Assembly: GCF_030150205.1 (NCBI RefSeq)
Contig: NZ_JASLGT010000009.1
Location: 399,560-463,559 of the forward strand
Direction: 5' to 3'
From: Niabella sp.
GTDB taxonomy: Bacteria > Bacteroidota > Bacteroidia > Chitinophagales > Chitinophagaceae
Length of the DNA: 64,000 nt
A program made the translations under genes and the position numbers. Below, piece by piece: positions 17,253 to 28,200 of the stretch. Every line of letters begins with the position of its first letter. Position 1 is the stretch's first letter. The notes beneath the pieces were generated by a model. That model did no database searches. It had not been told where the DNA came from and saw only the letters and a program-made list of their open reading frames with translations.

Positions 17253-18792
17253 TCACCTGACCCTCAGGCCCTGTGGGTCCCGGGCAAACAGGTATGCATC
17301 GTATTCAATAAAGTCTGTAGCCTTAATCTGTACCGTTTCTGCCTTGCCATCTTTTACGGTAAAAGTAGCAGGAAAGATACCAAAACCGATATTGGAATAG
17401 GTGAGCCGGAATGTATGATTGTCCATATACTCCAGCGTAGCCGTAAGATCGGGATGGTGCTGGAAAGAGCAATGAAGCTGGTTGTTGCCTGCTTTTGTAA
17501 TATGAATGGCTCCATAAACGGTGTTGTAATAATCACCGGTATAGGCCTCCAGCGGTATGGGGGTATTGGCGTGCGCATCGACCCGTTGCTGCATCTTTTT
17601 CAGATCGGTTTCCATCTGCTTGTTGTTTTTGGCAGCAATGCCCTGCAGGAACCGGCTCCGGTCTTTATAGGGCATGCCCAGGTAGGCATCCAGCAGTTGA
17701 TAACGTAGGGCTTCAAAAAAGCTTTGATTATCGTTATTGGTCAGTATCGTAATACCCAGTTTTTCTTCGGGTACAAAGCAAACATTGGTTACAAAACCAA
17801 AAGCGCCTCCGGTATGCCAGTACACCTGCCGGCCATTATAGTCGGCGGAGTAAACGCCCAGTCCGTAGGTTACAAAGTGAATGGGGTAATTATTGTTCTT
17901 GCGGTTGTTCACCGTAATGTTCGCGTCCCTGGTTTTTTGCAGTACTTCCCAGGGCAGAATGCGGTTTCCTTCAAAACGGCCGCTGTCCAGCTGCATCCGT
18001 AACCAGCGTGTAAGATCCTTTACATTGCTGACCATACTGGCGGCCGGACCCAGATTATCAATCCGGTCAAAAGGCAAAACGGTAAGGGCGCTAAACATAT
18101 TGCTGTGCGGGGAAGCAACATTCGACCGTTGTGCCATACCGGCGGTATTCATATAGGTATTGCGCATACCCAGGGGGGTAAGTACCTGCTCCTGTACATA
18201 CTGTTCCCAGGTTTGTCCGGTTACTTTTTGAAGGACCTGGCCGGCTGTTAAAAAGCCCGAGTTGCAGTACCCGTAATCCTGCCGGAACTGGCCGGCAGGT
18301 TTCAGATAGCGCAGTTTCCACAAGATGGAATCCTTAGGAAGGCTGGCGTCCCAAAAGGTAAAGTCGCCCTGGAAGGTACGCGTGCCCAGCCGGTGGCACA
18401 GCACATCGCGGAGGGTGATCAGTTGGGTAGTGGTGCTATCCCACATACGGAACCAGGGCAGGTACCGGGTGATTTTATCGTTGAGGGAATAGTTTTTTTT
18501 CATGATCCAGTTTGGCAATAGCGGTTCCGGTGAATAGTTTGGAATTGGACGCAATCATAAAAAGCGTGTTTTCATCCACCTTGTCCGGTTTATTCACCTG
18601 GCGCACGCCATATCCTTTTTGCAGGATCACCTGGCCGTCTTTTACAATGGCGATGGCCAGCCCGGGGATCTGCCATTCTTTCATTCCTCTTTGGATATAG
18701 CTATCCAGGCTGTCGGTAATGAATGCCGGAGTTTGGGCCATCGACAGGGCCGCTGCAAAACTACCAGCTGCCAGTAAGATCCATTTTTTCAT
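17253..18792 (-). pseudogene. Serine beta-lactamase-like hydrolase (class C/DD-peptidase fold), interrupted by a one-base frameshift
   Basis: Two overlapping frames make one protein of about 512 residues. The 5' part (18792-18475) has a signal peptide and the SxxK motif S82-N-S-K85. The 3' part (to 17253) has the Tyr-x-Asn equivalent YCNSG, HTGGAFGFVTN and a C-terminal lipocalin-like DUF3471-type domain. The break is at a run of eight A (plus-strand T 18493-18500); seven A would restore the frame and read HEKNYSLNDKITRYLP. It may be a sequencing error, a real pseudogene or slippage. The intact family hydrolyses esters or D-Ala peptides in the periplasm. Confidence 0.8.
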
Positions 18793-19151
18793 AATGCTGT
18801 TTCATTAAGGATGATGCAATGCGGGGATAAAAATAATAAAAGGGCGGCATAGCACCCATAAAAGGCGGATACAGTCCATCCGAACTATGAACAGGGAGCA
18901 GAGTATGGCCGCACTGCACCTGTATGATTGCTTCGATGATCTTCCCGGTATTTCCACAGTAACTGGTATTATCGTTTAATTTAAGGCCAGAAGATGACTG
19001 TTGTTGCGGCACTCAGTCTGGAAATGAACCGGTAAATATGCTCATTGACCGATAGCAATTGCCGTTTTGGCCATTGCTGAAAGCGAAGGGCTGCCCGGGA
19101 AACTATCTTCATATGGTTATTTTTAATACTTAATTTTTAATCTATACGAAA
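18793..19151. other. Intergenic region without recognised gene
   Basis: These 359 bases separate two divergent signal-peptide genes. I see no convincing ORF, hairpin or repeat; promoters for both genes must lie here. Confidence 0.4.
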
Positions 19152-19592
19152 ATGAAACGTCTTTTACTGGCTTTTCTGCTGAGCGGCGGTCTTTATGCAG
19201 CTTCATTTGCGCAGGTAACTCCGGCAACACCGGTAGCTGCAAAAGAACATAAAAAATCTACGGGTACTACAAAATCGGGGAAACCGGATATGCGGATAAA
19301 AGCAAACAGGGATGCAGCCAAAGCACAGGTACAGCCTGTTGCGCCGGCTCCGGCACCTCAGCCCAAACCCAAACCTGCAGTGGCAAAAGTGAAAGCCACC
19401 GTTCCTCCGGTCGTAGCTCCGGCACCAACACCGGCGCCCCGTCCGGCAGTTACTCCAAAAGTTCAGCAAACAGTAGCTTCGGCTGATCCGGTGGTGGGTA
19501 CCGACGCAAAAGGAAGAACGATCTACAGGGGAAAAAGAGGGGGTACCTACTATATCAATAAAAACGGACATAAAGAATACGTAAAACAATAG
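19152..19592 (+). CDS. Secreted Pro/Ala/Lys-rich basic protein with PBCV-type basic adaptor C terminus
   Basis: The 146-residue protein has a clean signal peptide (LLLAFLLSGGLYAASFA) and a low-complexity Pro/Ala/Lys/Val linker (about 40-115). The C-terminal module IYRGKRGGTYYINKNGHKEY closely resembles the PBCV-specific basic adaptor domain (GPRGGxYYINxxGxKxYV). That module is thought to bind partners or surfaces, and its role in bacteria is not established. The product is strongly basic, so binding to nucleic acid or acidic polysaccharide is possible. It is monocistronic, with its own terminator. Confidence 0.75.
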   Translation: MKRLLLAFLLSGGLYAASFAQVTPATPVAAKEHKKSTGTTKSGKPDMRIKANRDAAKAQVQPVAPAPAPQPKPKPAVAKVKATVPPVVAPAPTPAPRPAVTPKVQQTVASADPVVGTDAKGRTIYRGKRGGTYYINKNGHKEYVKQ

Positions 19593-19613
19593 GCAAAACT
19601 TAGAGGCAAAGAC

Positions 19614-19645
19614 AGGCGTTCCGGTTTATACCGGGGCGCTTTTTT
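19614..19645 (+). terminator. Hairpin terminator after the basic secreted protein
   Basis: AGGCGTTCCGGT (19614-19625) pairs with ACCGGGGCGCTT (19630-19641), including G-U pairs, around a TTAT loop and is followed by five more T. Confidence 0.75.
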
Positions 19646-19795
19646 GTTTTCAAAATTCCATCCGGCCGGAGCCGGGAAAAGGCGATGTATAAAACGCCTT
19701 CTGTGCCGGAGCCTTCCAACGGAACCTTTATTTTAAAGGAGGGCTTTCTTTAACAGATTATGTTTTTCAATGGGATATTTAGTACATTTATCGGG

Positions 19796-20839
19796 ATGAA
19801 TGACCCGATTATAAAGTGCCTCAGGATCGCAGCAATTATCGAAGAAACAGCGCATGCAAAAACCTTTATTGTAGAACCGTTGGATGGCTGGCAACCGGTA
19901 TACCGGCCGGGGCAGTTCCTCACCCTTGTTTTTCAAAATCACCTGGGGGAACAGCGGCGTTCTTTTTCCATTTCTTCCAGCCCGGTTACTGACCGGCGTC
20001 TTGCTTTTACGGTAAAAAAGCTGGATAACGGTGAATTCAGCCGGTACCTGATTTATAAAGCAAGAACCGGTGATGTATTGAAAACTTCCGGGATCAGCGG
20101 TTTTTTTGTGTTGCCGGAAGTGACCCAAGGTAAGCAATTCTGTTTCCTGGCAGCGGGAAGTGGCATTACTCCTTGTTTTTCGCTGATCAAAACGCTGTTA
20201 GCTACCACGGATGCGCAAATCATCCTGTTGTACAGCAACCGTTCAGAAGCCGATACGATTTTTTATGAAGCGCTAAAATTGCTACGGGATGCTTATGCCG
20301 GCCGGTTACTGATCCATTTTATGTTCAGCAACCATCCGCAGGTATTACAAAAACGACTCAGCCACTGGGTGCTTACGCACTTGTTAGCGCAACACCTGCC
20401 GGTACAGATCCGGAGGAATACGCTGTTTTATATATGTGGGCCCTATGATTATATGCTGATGGCCGAAATTTCGCTGAAAAGCAACGGGGTGAAGGGAAAC
20501 CAGATCATGAAGGAAGATTTTTATCCGCTACCGCGCCTGGTAAAGCCCAGGCCACCAGACCTGGAAGCGCATAAGGTAACCATATATATAGGGCGGGTAG
20601 TACGGGAGCTGGTGGTGCAATACCCCGATGCCATAACCGCGGCAGGTAAACGGACAGGGCTCACATTGCCTTATAGCTGTGAGTCGGGCCAATGTGGCAG
20701 CTGCGTGGCTACCTGTACCTCGGGAAAGATCTGGATGGCGTATAATGAAGTGCTAACGGATGAGGAAATTGCCCGGGGACGTGTGCTTACCTGCCAGGGA
20801 TACCCGATCGAAGGAGATGCTTCTATCGTATTTGAGTAG
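19796..20839 (+). CDS. Ferredoxin--NAD(P)H reductase-type flavoprotein with C-terminal 2Fe-2S domain (PaaE-like)
   Basis: The 347-residue protein has an FAD-binding beta-barrel (YRPGQFLTLVF, then RRSFSISSSP), an NAD-binding domain (LAAGSGITPCFSLIKTLL, YICGPYDYML) and a C-terminal plant-type ferredoxin domain with the ligand motif CESGQCGSCVATC plus a distal CQG. It moves electrons from NAD(P)H through flavin to the iron-sulfur cluster and on to an oxygenase or other acceptor. The start at 19796 fits the family N terminus; an ATG at 19760 would add 12 residues. No partner oxygenase is adjacent; the JmjC cassette is 4 kb upstream and a link is speculative. Confidence 0.88.
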   Translation: MNDPIIKCLRIAAIIEETAHAKTFIVEPLDGWQPVYRPGQFLTLVFQNHLGEQRRSFSISSSPVTDRRLAFTVKKLDNGEFSRYLIYKARTGDVLKTSGISGFFVLPEVTQGKQFCFLAAGSGITPCFSLIKTLLATTDAQIILLYSNRSEADTIFYEALKLLRDAYAGRLLIHFMFSNHPQVLQKRLSHWVLTHLLAQHLPVQIRRNTLFYICGPYDYMLMAEISLKSNGVKGNQIMKEDFYPLPRLVKPRPPDLEAHKVTIYIGRVVRELVVQYPDAITAAGKRTGLTLPYSCESGQCGSCVATCTSGKIWMAYNEVLTDEEIARGRVLTCQGYPIEGDASIVFE

Positions 20840-21066
20840 GAGTGTATTCGTGATCCGGCGAAGAATATCCGGCATTCATGGAATAAATACAGGCGCTCGT
20901 CGAATTTTTTCAATTAACATTTTTTTAGCGAATAACTTTATAACAGCTAAAGAGAAACATTGACTATTTCTGAAAATATTACATGCAACCACAGCTAACT
21001 GCTTTTGATTCTGAAAAACAATTCTCGTATTTTTTTAGTGGCGTAATTACTTCTTTGAGCAGGGGT

Positions 21067-21966
21067 TTAACGCGTGGTTATGGAGCCCGCCAGGAGTATT
21101 GAATCTCTTCGTTCCTGCTTTTTCATGATTTCCGGAAGCCAGGCGGATAAATGGCTTTTTAAACTGTCGGAAGAAATGCTAAGTGCCGCCGGATCTCCGG
21201 TAAGTTTAAACCAGGGACGGGGTTGCCCAAACGGGTATTGTCCAAATACCACAACGGGAGTTCCGTTTGCCACTTCCTGGTTATTCTTTAAGATCCATTG
21301 GTCTGCCCAGCTGTAAAGGAACTGCGCATCGCGCTGCTGGAGGCGCATGCAGCTATGGGATGCCGGATAGCCGGGCAGGGCATATTCATGAAATCCGATG
21401 CCCCAGGTATTATGTACGTTAAAGTTCCATTTGAGCACCCATTCATCGTTAACGGTACTATTGGTTTTGCGGGCCTTCCAGTTTGTAAAATACAGATGGG
21501 CAGGAGTGGGCTTGCTTTTGCGGCCGGTATTGGTTGGCCCTGTGAGCACCAGTTTGCCATTTTCATAAGCCGCAAAGGCCTGAGCCTGGAGCGAGAACAC
21601 AAGGATCTTATGAATGTCTTTTAAGAACAAGGCCTCTTCAGGAAAGGGCATGTATGCGGTAAGGGGAAGGGAAAAATCGCTGGGTACCAGGATGCTGTCA
21701 AGGCTCCGGATATGGTTGGAATCGGTGCGGTTAATGGCTGTTAACAGGTCCAGATGACGGGCGCCATCAAAGCTGTCTTTTAATGCCTGCCATTCTTTCT
21801 TTTTTACAAAATGGTAGGTGAGCTGTGGGCGTTCCGGAACCGGTTCCGTTTTTACAACGGAGTCTTTCACCTGCGGCGGGGGGATCGGATTGGCTTTTTT
21901 TTCAACCGCTGTGCAGGCGATAAACAGCGTACAAATAACTGCAGCAGTCAGGAAGTTGGCGTTCAT
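21067..21966 (-). CDS. L,D-transpeptidase (YkuD domain), lipoprotein
   Basis: The 299-residue protein has a lipoprotein signal ending in LFIACTA, a Pro/Lys linker, and a C-terminal YkuD catalytic domain. The active-site motif HEYALPGYPASHSCMRL contains the catalytic His and Cys. Such enzymes make 3-3 peptidoglycan cross-links or attach lipoproteins to peptidoglycan. Met at 21966 was chosen over the seven-residue longer frame because the signal peptide follows directly. It converges on the ferredoxin reductase gene and shows no operon partner. Confidence 0.85.
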   Translation of the reverse strand: MNANFLTAAVICTLFIACTAVEKKANPIPPPQVKDSVVKTEPVPERPQLTYHFVKKKEWQALKDSFDGARHLDLLTAINRTDSNHIRSLDSILVPSDFSLPLTAYMPFPEEALFLKDIHKILVFSLQAQAFAAYENGKLVLTGPTNTGRKSKPTPAHLYFTNWKARKTNSTVNDEWVLKWNFNVHNTWGIGFHEYALPGYPASHSCMRLQQRDAQFLYSWADQWILKNNQEVANGTPVVVFGQYPFGQPRPWFKLTGDPAALSISSDSLKSHLSAWLPEIMKKQERRDSILLAGSITTR

Positions 21967-22177
21967 GTTATAGTAATTGCAGCGCAATATCGGTAAAAAA
22001 AAGCACAGAAGCGTAACGCTTTGTTTAAATCTTCATCACCAATTCCGGCGAGGGATATGCATGGTTTGGGAAGGGCGAAAAAGGGTGGAAGTAACTGCAG
22101 AAGCGGGGATACCGGGGCCCTTTTTCAAACAGAAAGATGTATATTCGTAACCATTCACGTTAAATAAAAATTACTAT

Positions 22178-23338
22178 ATGAAAAGAGAAAAATTGCGCGT
22201 TGGTATGATCGGTGGGGGAAAGGATGCTTTTATCGGAGCAGTGCATCGGCTGGCGTTTAATATGGACGGATTGATTGAGCTGAGCTGCGGAGCGCTTAGT
22301 GTGCATCCGGATGTGGCCCGGGAATCTGGTGAATTGCTTTTTCTGCCCGAAGACCGTACCTATCTCAATTATGAAGAAATGATCCGTAAGGAAAGTGAGC
22401 TCCCGGAAGATAAACGCATTCATTTTGTATCGATCGTAACCCCCAATTTTGTGCATTTTGCGCCGGCCATGATGGCGCTGGAACATGGGTTTCATGTGGT
22501 GATCGAAAAGCCGATGGTATTTAGCCTGGATGAGGCCCGGCAATTGCAGCAGAAGGTAAAGGAAACCGGGCTGATGCTTTGCCTTACACATACCTATACC
22601 GGTTACCCGATGGTGAAACAGGCCCGCCAGATGGTGGCGGAAGGGGCATTTGGAAAAATAAGAAAAGTATATGTAGAATATCCGCAGGGCTGGCTGAGCC
22701 GTTTGTCTGAGCGCGAAGGAAATGCCCAGGCTGCCTGGCGTACAGACCCGAAAAAGAGCGGTAAAAGTGGTTGTATGGGCGATATCGGTACCCATGCGGC
22801 AAACCTTGCGGAATATATTACCGGTCAACAGATCTCTAAACTTTGTGCAGACCTGAATACGATCGTAGAAGGCCGGAACCTGGATGATGATGGTGCGGTA
22901 TTGCTGAAATTTGACCAGGGCGCATCAGGAGTGCTCATTGCCAGCCAGGTGGCTGCCGGTGAAGAAAATGCGTTAAAGATTAAGGTTTACGGAGAAAAGG
23001 GCGGATTGGAATGGCATCAGCAGGAACCAAATACATTGCTGGTGAAATGGCTGGATGCACCCACACAGGTTTATCGCGCGGGCAGTGGCTACCTGGGCGA
23101 TTATGCAAAACATAACTGCCGTACTCCCGGAGGGCATCCCGAGGGATACCTGGAAGCATTTGCCAACCACTACCGGAACTTTGCTACGGCATTACAGGCA
23201 AAAATACACAACGAAACCCCGTCCAAAGAAAGCCTCGACTTCCCCTCTGTAGATGATGGCGTACGGGGCATGGCATTTATCGATAATGTGGTTGCTTCCG
23301 CGCAATCGGACCAGAAGTGGTGGGATTTTGCGGTTTAA
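22178..23338 (+). CDS. Gfo/Idh/MocA family oxidoreductase
   Basis: The 386-residue protein starts with a Rossmann fold (LRVGMIGGGKDAFIGAVHR), followed by VTPNFVHFAPAMMALEHG and the family motif VIEKPMVFSLDEA (EKP, with catalytic Lys). The C-terminal alpha/beta substrate domain includes GCMGDIGTHAANLAEYITG. Members oxidise or reduce hydroxyls of sugars and inositols with NAD(P). The substrate is not readable. It is monocistronic with an A/T-rich leader and is followed by a region of intergenic repeats. Confidence 0.92.
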   Translation: MKREKLRVGMIGGGKDAFIGAVHRLAFNMDGLIELSCGALSVHPDVARESGELLFLPEDRTYLNYEEMIRKESELPEDKRIHFVSIVTPNFVHFAPAMMALEHGFHVVIEKPMVFSLDEARQLQQKVKETGLMLCLTHTYTGYPMVKQARQMVAEGAFGKIRKVYVEYPQGWLSRLSEREGNAQAAWRTDPKKSGKSGCMGDIGTHAANLAEYITGQQISKLCADLNTIVEGRNLDDDGAVLLKFDQGASGVLIASQVAAGEENALKIKVYGEKGGLEWHQQEPNTLLVKWLDAPTQVYRAGSGYLGDYAKHNCRTPGGHPEGYLEAFANHYRNFATALQAKIHNETPSKESLDFPSVDDGVRGMAFIDNVVASAQSDQKWWDFAV

Positions 23339-23864
23339 GTTATTAGCTATCAGCCTTTAGCGGAACGTAGCTGAAGGCTGATTTTTTGTTCCATGTTCCA
23401 GGTTTATAAATGAACCGGCATCAAAATTATCTTTATAGGGGGTGTACCTACGGCACACCCAATGATCTTCGGCCGTAACCTGGCTACCAATAGATTGTTT
23501 CGATGGAACAAAGCAGGTAAAATGTTTTTGGGCCCGTCACGCTTTGTATTTGAATATTGTTTATGAATGCCATTGCCTCTTTTCAGAACCCTGTATCAGA
23601 ACAGCTCACCTGTTGCATACCGGTTGCTCAATAAATTGCCATACTGATAATTTTGATCGCGGTTCATTATTAACGTTTCAGGTTGGTTTCGTTTTCGGCC
23701 TGGCGTTTTGGCTATTGGATACCGGCTCCATGATCTCCTTAAGATATAGGTATTCCAGATCAGAGCGGATCTAACGTGAAACATTGAACGTTAAACTGTC
23801 TCCGGCTACTGAAAACTGATAACTGATAACTGAGGACTGATAGCTGAAAGCTGATGAGCGCCCG
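23339..23864. repeat. Repeat-filled intergenic region
   Basis: These 526 bases contain no gene. They hold CTGATAGCTGAAAGC-type copies near 23339-23385 and 23808-23856, a GTTCCAGGTTTATAAATGAA piece at 23392, and a hairpin GGGTGT-(9)-ACACCC at 23440-23460 followed by a CTACCAATAGATTG block of a kind I associate with dispersed Bacteroidota repeats. Confidence 0.7.
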
Positions 23865-25202
23865 CTATTTCAAAATAGCCCCCTTCAGCCGCATCAGCTC
23901 TGTTTCGGACAGTTTGGTATTATACCGGGCCTCAATCAGCCGGTCAAAAGCCTGGGCCATGCTCAGCTGCGCTTCACGTAACTGTACCAACGTAGCCATT
24001 CCTAATTTGTAGGTCTGAAAAACAATGTCTACATTTTCCTTAGCCAGCTCAATATTCTCCTCTTCCAGTTTCAGTGCGCGTTTTTGCTGGTCATAATTTT
24101 TGTAGGAATTGAGCACATTCAGGTTGATCAGGGATCGTTGATTATCGTAATTCAATTCTTCCATTTTTAACCCCCACTGACTTTGCCGGATATCCCGCCT
24201 TGCCGATAACTGGTTAAAGATGGGAATTACAGCCGTTAACCCGTAGTTATATCCATGACTTTGATTAAACAGGGTAGAGAAGGGGTTGATGACCTTTTTA
24301 TTTTCCGTGCGCGTAAAATTGTACATGGAATTAAACGAAAGCGTGGGGTAAAGCCCGGCCTTGCTTTCCTTTAATGCATATTGCGCGATCTGGATCCGGG
24401 CCCTTGCCAGTTGCAGTGAGGGGTTGTTCTGTTCAATCCCATCCAGGATGTTGCCAAGGGCCAGGTCGTAATTGAGGGGAATGGTATCCGGAATATCGAA
24501 GGCTGCACCACTGATCTGGCTGTTCATCGCCTGGGCCAGTTGTTCTTTCAATTGGGCTACCTGCACTTCCTGTTGCATCCGCAATGATTTCTGACTGTTC
24601 AGGTCCACCTTGCTTTGCAGTACATCCGGTTTGGCCCCGGTACCGATATCCAGTTTATTCTGGGCCAGTTTTGCCCGCTCCTCATTCAGCTTTATCTGTA
24701 CATCGGTGGCTTCAATTTGCTGCTTGCTTCTTGCAATGGCGTAATAATTGGCAATAACCGCGGCAATGGTGTTCACGATCTGCTCTTTGATGGTATAAGA
24801 TCCGGCTTCCAGCAGGGCCGCTGCTTTGTCGCGGGTGGCAAACATTTTTAAGCCATCAAACAATACCCAGTTCAGTGAAACATTCGCCTGGATGTTATTG
24901 CTCCGGAGATTGCTGGACTTCCGCTGCGTACCATCGGCCAGGGTTTGTTTCTGGCTGTTATTGGTATTGGTAAGACCGGCATTGCCGTTTACACTGGGCA
25001 GGAATACCATATTGCGGTAGCTGTAATCGATGGACGCAATGGTGGAATCGTTTTTTGATAATTGTATCTGGTAGTTATTAAGCAGGGCGGTTGCGATGGC
25101 TTCTTCCAGGGTTAATAGTCGCTGGGCCCGAACCGGTGCGGCGCATACCAGCAGCAGCAGGAAGAGGAACAGATGCTGTATTTTATAAAAACCGTTGTTC
25201 AT
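23865..25202 (-). CDS. TolC family outer membrane efflux protein
   Basis: The 445-residue protein has a signal peptide and then the duplicated TolC/OEP repeat of long amphipathic helices (LTLEEAIATALLNNYQIQLS near the start, ITALLQSKVDLNSQKSL-like segments mid-way, and VDIVFQTYKLGMATLVQLRE near the end). It forms the trimeric outer membrane and periplasmic duct for the RND pump. It is encoded three bases after the pump gene, so it is translationally linked to it. Confidence 0.93.
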   Translation of the reverse strand: MNNGFYKIQHLFLFLLLLVCAAPVRAQRLLTLEEAIATALLNNYQIQLSKNDSTIASIDYSYRNMVFLPSVNGNAGLTNTNNSQKQTLADGTQRKSSNLRSNNIQANVSLNWVLFDGLKMFATRDKAAALLEAGSYTIKEQIVNTIAAVIANYYAIARSKQQIEATDVQIKLNEERAKLAQNKLDIGTGAKPDVLQSKVDLNSQKSLRMQQEVQVAQLKEQLAQAMNSQISGAAFDIPDTIPLNYDLALGNILDGIEQNNPSLQLARARIQIAQYALKESKAGLYPTLSFNSMYNFTRTENKKVINPFSTLFNQSHGYNYGLTAVIPIFNQLSARRDIRQSQWGLKMEELNYDNQRSLINLNVLNSYKNYDQQKRALKLEEENIELAKENVDIVFQTYKLGMATLVQLREAQLSMAQAFDRLIEARYNTKLSETELMRLKGAILK

Positions 25203-25205
25203 TTA

Positions 25206-28200
25206 TTAATTTTTTTGTGTGCTATTATCTTCCTGCCGGAGCATTTCATCAAATTCTTTATTCTTTTTATTGGAAGAAAGATAACTGTAAATAGCAGGTA
25301 TCACATACAGGGTAAGCACCAGCGAAAAAATGATACCGCCTACAATTACAATACCCAGCGGAATACGGCTGGTGGCCGCAGCGCCCAGCGACAAGGCAAT
25401 GGGCAGCGCGCCCAGGGCCATGGTCATACTCGTCATAAGAATGGGGCGCAGCCGCTGGCCTGCGGCAAAAATTACGGCGTCTATTTTGCCCATGTTCTTC
25501 TTGCGGCTCTGGTTGGCAAATTCCACGATCAGGATCCCGTTCTTGGTTACCAGCCCAATAAGCATGATCATACCGATCTCTGAAAAAATATTGAGGGTAT
25601 GCCCGAAGATCCAGAGGGAAAGCAGGGCACCCGCCAGGGCCAGGGGTACCGTAATCATGATGATAAGGGGATCCACAAAACTTTCGAACTGTGCGGCCAG
25701 GATCAGGAAGATGAGGCCCAGTGCCAGCAAAAAGGCAAAGCTGGTATTGCTGCTGCTTTCCGCAAAATCACGGGCAGAGCCACTCAGGGAGCTGGTAAAG
25801 GATTCGTCCAGTACCTTTTTTGCGATCCGGTTCATTTCTTTTACTCCATCACCCACGGTATGGCCTTCTGTAAGTCCGGCAGATATAGTGGCCGATTTAT
25901 AACGGTTGAAGTGGTAAATAGTGGGCGGGGTAGTGGATTCTACCGCAGTGGTAATATTATCCAGGCTGATCAGTTGCCCCAGGTTGTTGCGTACAAATAT
26001 CTTTTTCAGGTCGTTGGGATCGTCACGGTTTATACGGTCTACCTGCGCCATTACCTGGTATTGCTTTCCGCTCCGGGTAAAATAGCCCAGGCGCTGGTTA
26101 CTATAGGCCGTTTGCAATGCCTGCGACACATCGCTGATGGTAACACCCAACTGTGCCGCTTTTAATCGGTCTACATGTACCCGCAGCTCTGGTTTATTAA
26201 ACTTAAGATCGGCATCTACCTGCTGCAGGATATCGCTTTTATTACATTCATCCAGGAACCTGGGCAGGATCTCGGAAAGCTTTTCAAAGTCGTTGTTCTG
26301 GATCACAAACTGCACATCCTGTCCGCCGCGGCGGTTTACCTGGATGGTTTGATCCTGTATGGCGAAGGCCCGGGCTTCAGTGTATTTAGAAACATGCCGG
26401 TTTACATAATCCACGATCTCTTTTTGCGAGCGGCTCCGCTCATTGGGGGGCACCAGTCGTACCCGAACCATTCCGGAGTTGGCGCTTCCGCTCATCCTTG
26501 ACCCGGTAATGGAAAGCACGATCTCTTTTTCAGGAACAGAATCGATGAGGAACTGCGACACCTTGTTCACATAGTCATCCATGGCATAAAAAGAGGTTCC
26601 TTCCGGTGCCGTAAGGTTTAACCGGAACTGGCTTTTGTCTTCCATGGGCGCCAGTTCCGATTGGATATTCCGGCCAATGAACAGAATGATACCAAAACAA
26701 GCGACAACGATCAGCCAGGATACCCAGCGTACATTCATAAATGCTTTAAGGGACCGCTCATAATATTGCTCCATCCCCCGGAAAAAGGGTTCCGTTTTAT
26801 TGTAGAACCAGGAATGCTTATGTACGTTCTTTTTAGCAACAAAAACGTTTAAGACCGGCGTTAGGGTAAGCGATACAAAGGCAGAGATCAATACGGCACC
26901 GGCTACCACAATGCCAAATTCGCGGAACAGGCTGCCTACAAATCCCTGCAGGAAGATGATCGGAAGGAAAACGACCGCAAGCGTGATGGAAGTGGCGATC
27001 ACCGCAAAGTAGATCTCTTTGGAACCTTCCAGGGCGGCTTTCCGCTTACTCATGCCCTGCTCCAGTTTTTTAAAGATATTTTCCGTAACCACAATACCGT
27101 CATCCACCACCAGACCCGTTGCCAGTACGATGGCCAGGAGCGACAATACGTTGATGGTATAGCCCATAACATACATGATGAAGAAGGCACCGATCAACGA
27201 AACGGGGATGTCGATGAGCGGACGAATGGATAGTACCCAGTCGCGGAAGAAGAGGTAGATGATGATCACCACCAGCCCGATGGCAATAAACAGGGTTTCT
27301 TCTACTTCCGTGATCGATTTTTTAATGTACTGGGTCTGATCCAGCGCGATATTTAGTTTGATATCATCCGGTACTTCTTTTTTTATGATTTCGAGCCGCT
27401 TGTAAAATTCATTGGAAATAGAAACATAGTTAGCGCCCGGCTGTGGAACAATGGCCAGCGCAATCATGGGAATGGCACTTTCTTTTAATGCAGATTCTTC
27501 GTTCTCCGGTCCCAGCACCACATTGGCCACATCTTTCACCCGGATATCGGCACCGCCTACATTTTTAACAATGATGTTTTCGAATTCTTCTTCGGTGTCG
27601 AGCCGGCCAAACGTCCGGATGGTGAGCTCCGTATTTTCACCGGTCAGTTTACCGGAGGGCAGCTCAATATTTTGCCGTTGAAGGGCCGATTGGATATCGG
27701 CCGCTGTAATGTTGAACGCGGCCATTTTATTGGGATCGAGCCATAGCCGCATGGCAAAGCGCTTTTGACCCCAGGTGTCGATGCTGCTGACACCGGGAAT
27801 GGTTTGCAGGCGGTCGATCAGGTTATTGGTGGCATATTCTGTTAACTCCAACGGGTTCCGGGTACTGCTTTGCACCGTCATGGATAGAATGGGTTCTGCA
27901 CTGGCATCGGCCTTGGTTACCGCAGAAGGTTCTTCGAGGTCGGGAGGCAGCTGGCGCTGTGCCGCAGAAACCTTATCCCGTACATCATTGGCCGCGGCTT
28001 CCAGGTTGGCGCCTACTTCAAATTCCACATTAATATTGCTGCTGCCGTTACTGCTGCTGGACGTAATATTCCGGATACCGGCGATACCGTTGATGGCATC
28101 CTCCAGGGGTTCCGTGATCTGGCTTTCGATGATGTCGGCATTGGCCCCGGGATAGGTGGTACGCACGCTGATATTGGGCGGATCAATAGCCGGGTAGTCC

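Noticed and set aside
18761..19012. Minus-strand ORF upstream of the serine hydrolase
   Set aside because: It overlaps the hydrolase start in another frame and shows no family or leader features.
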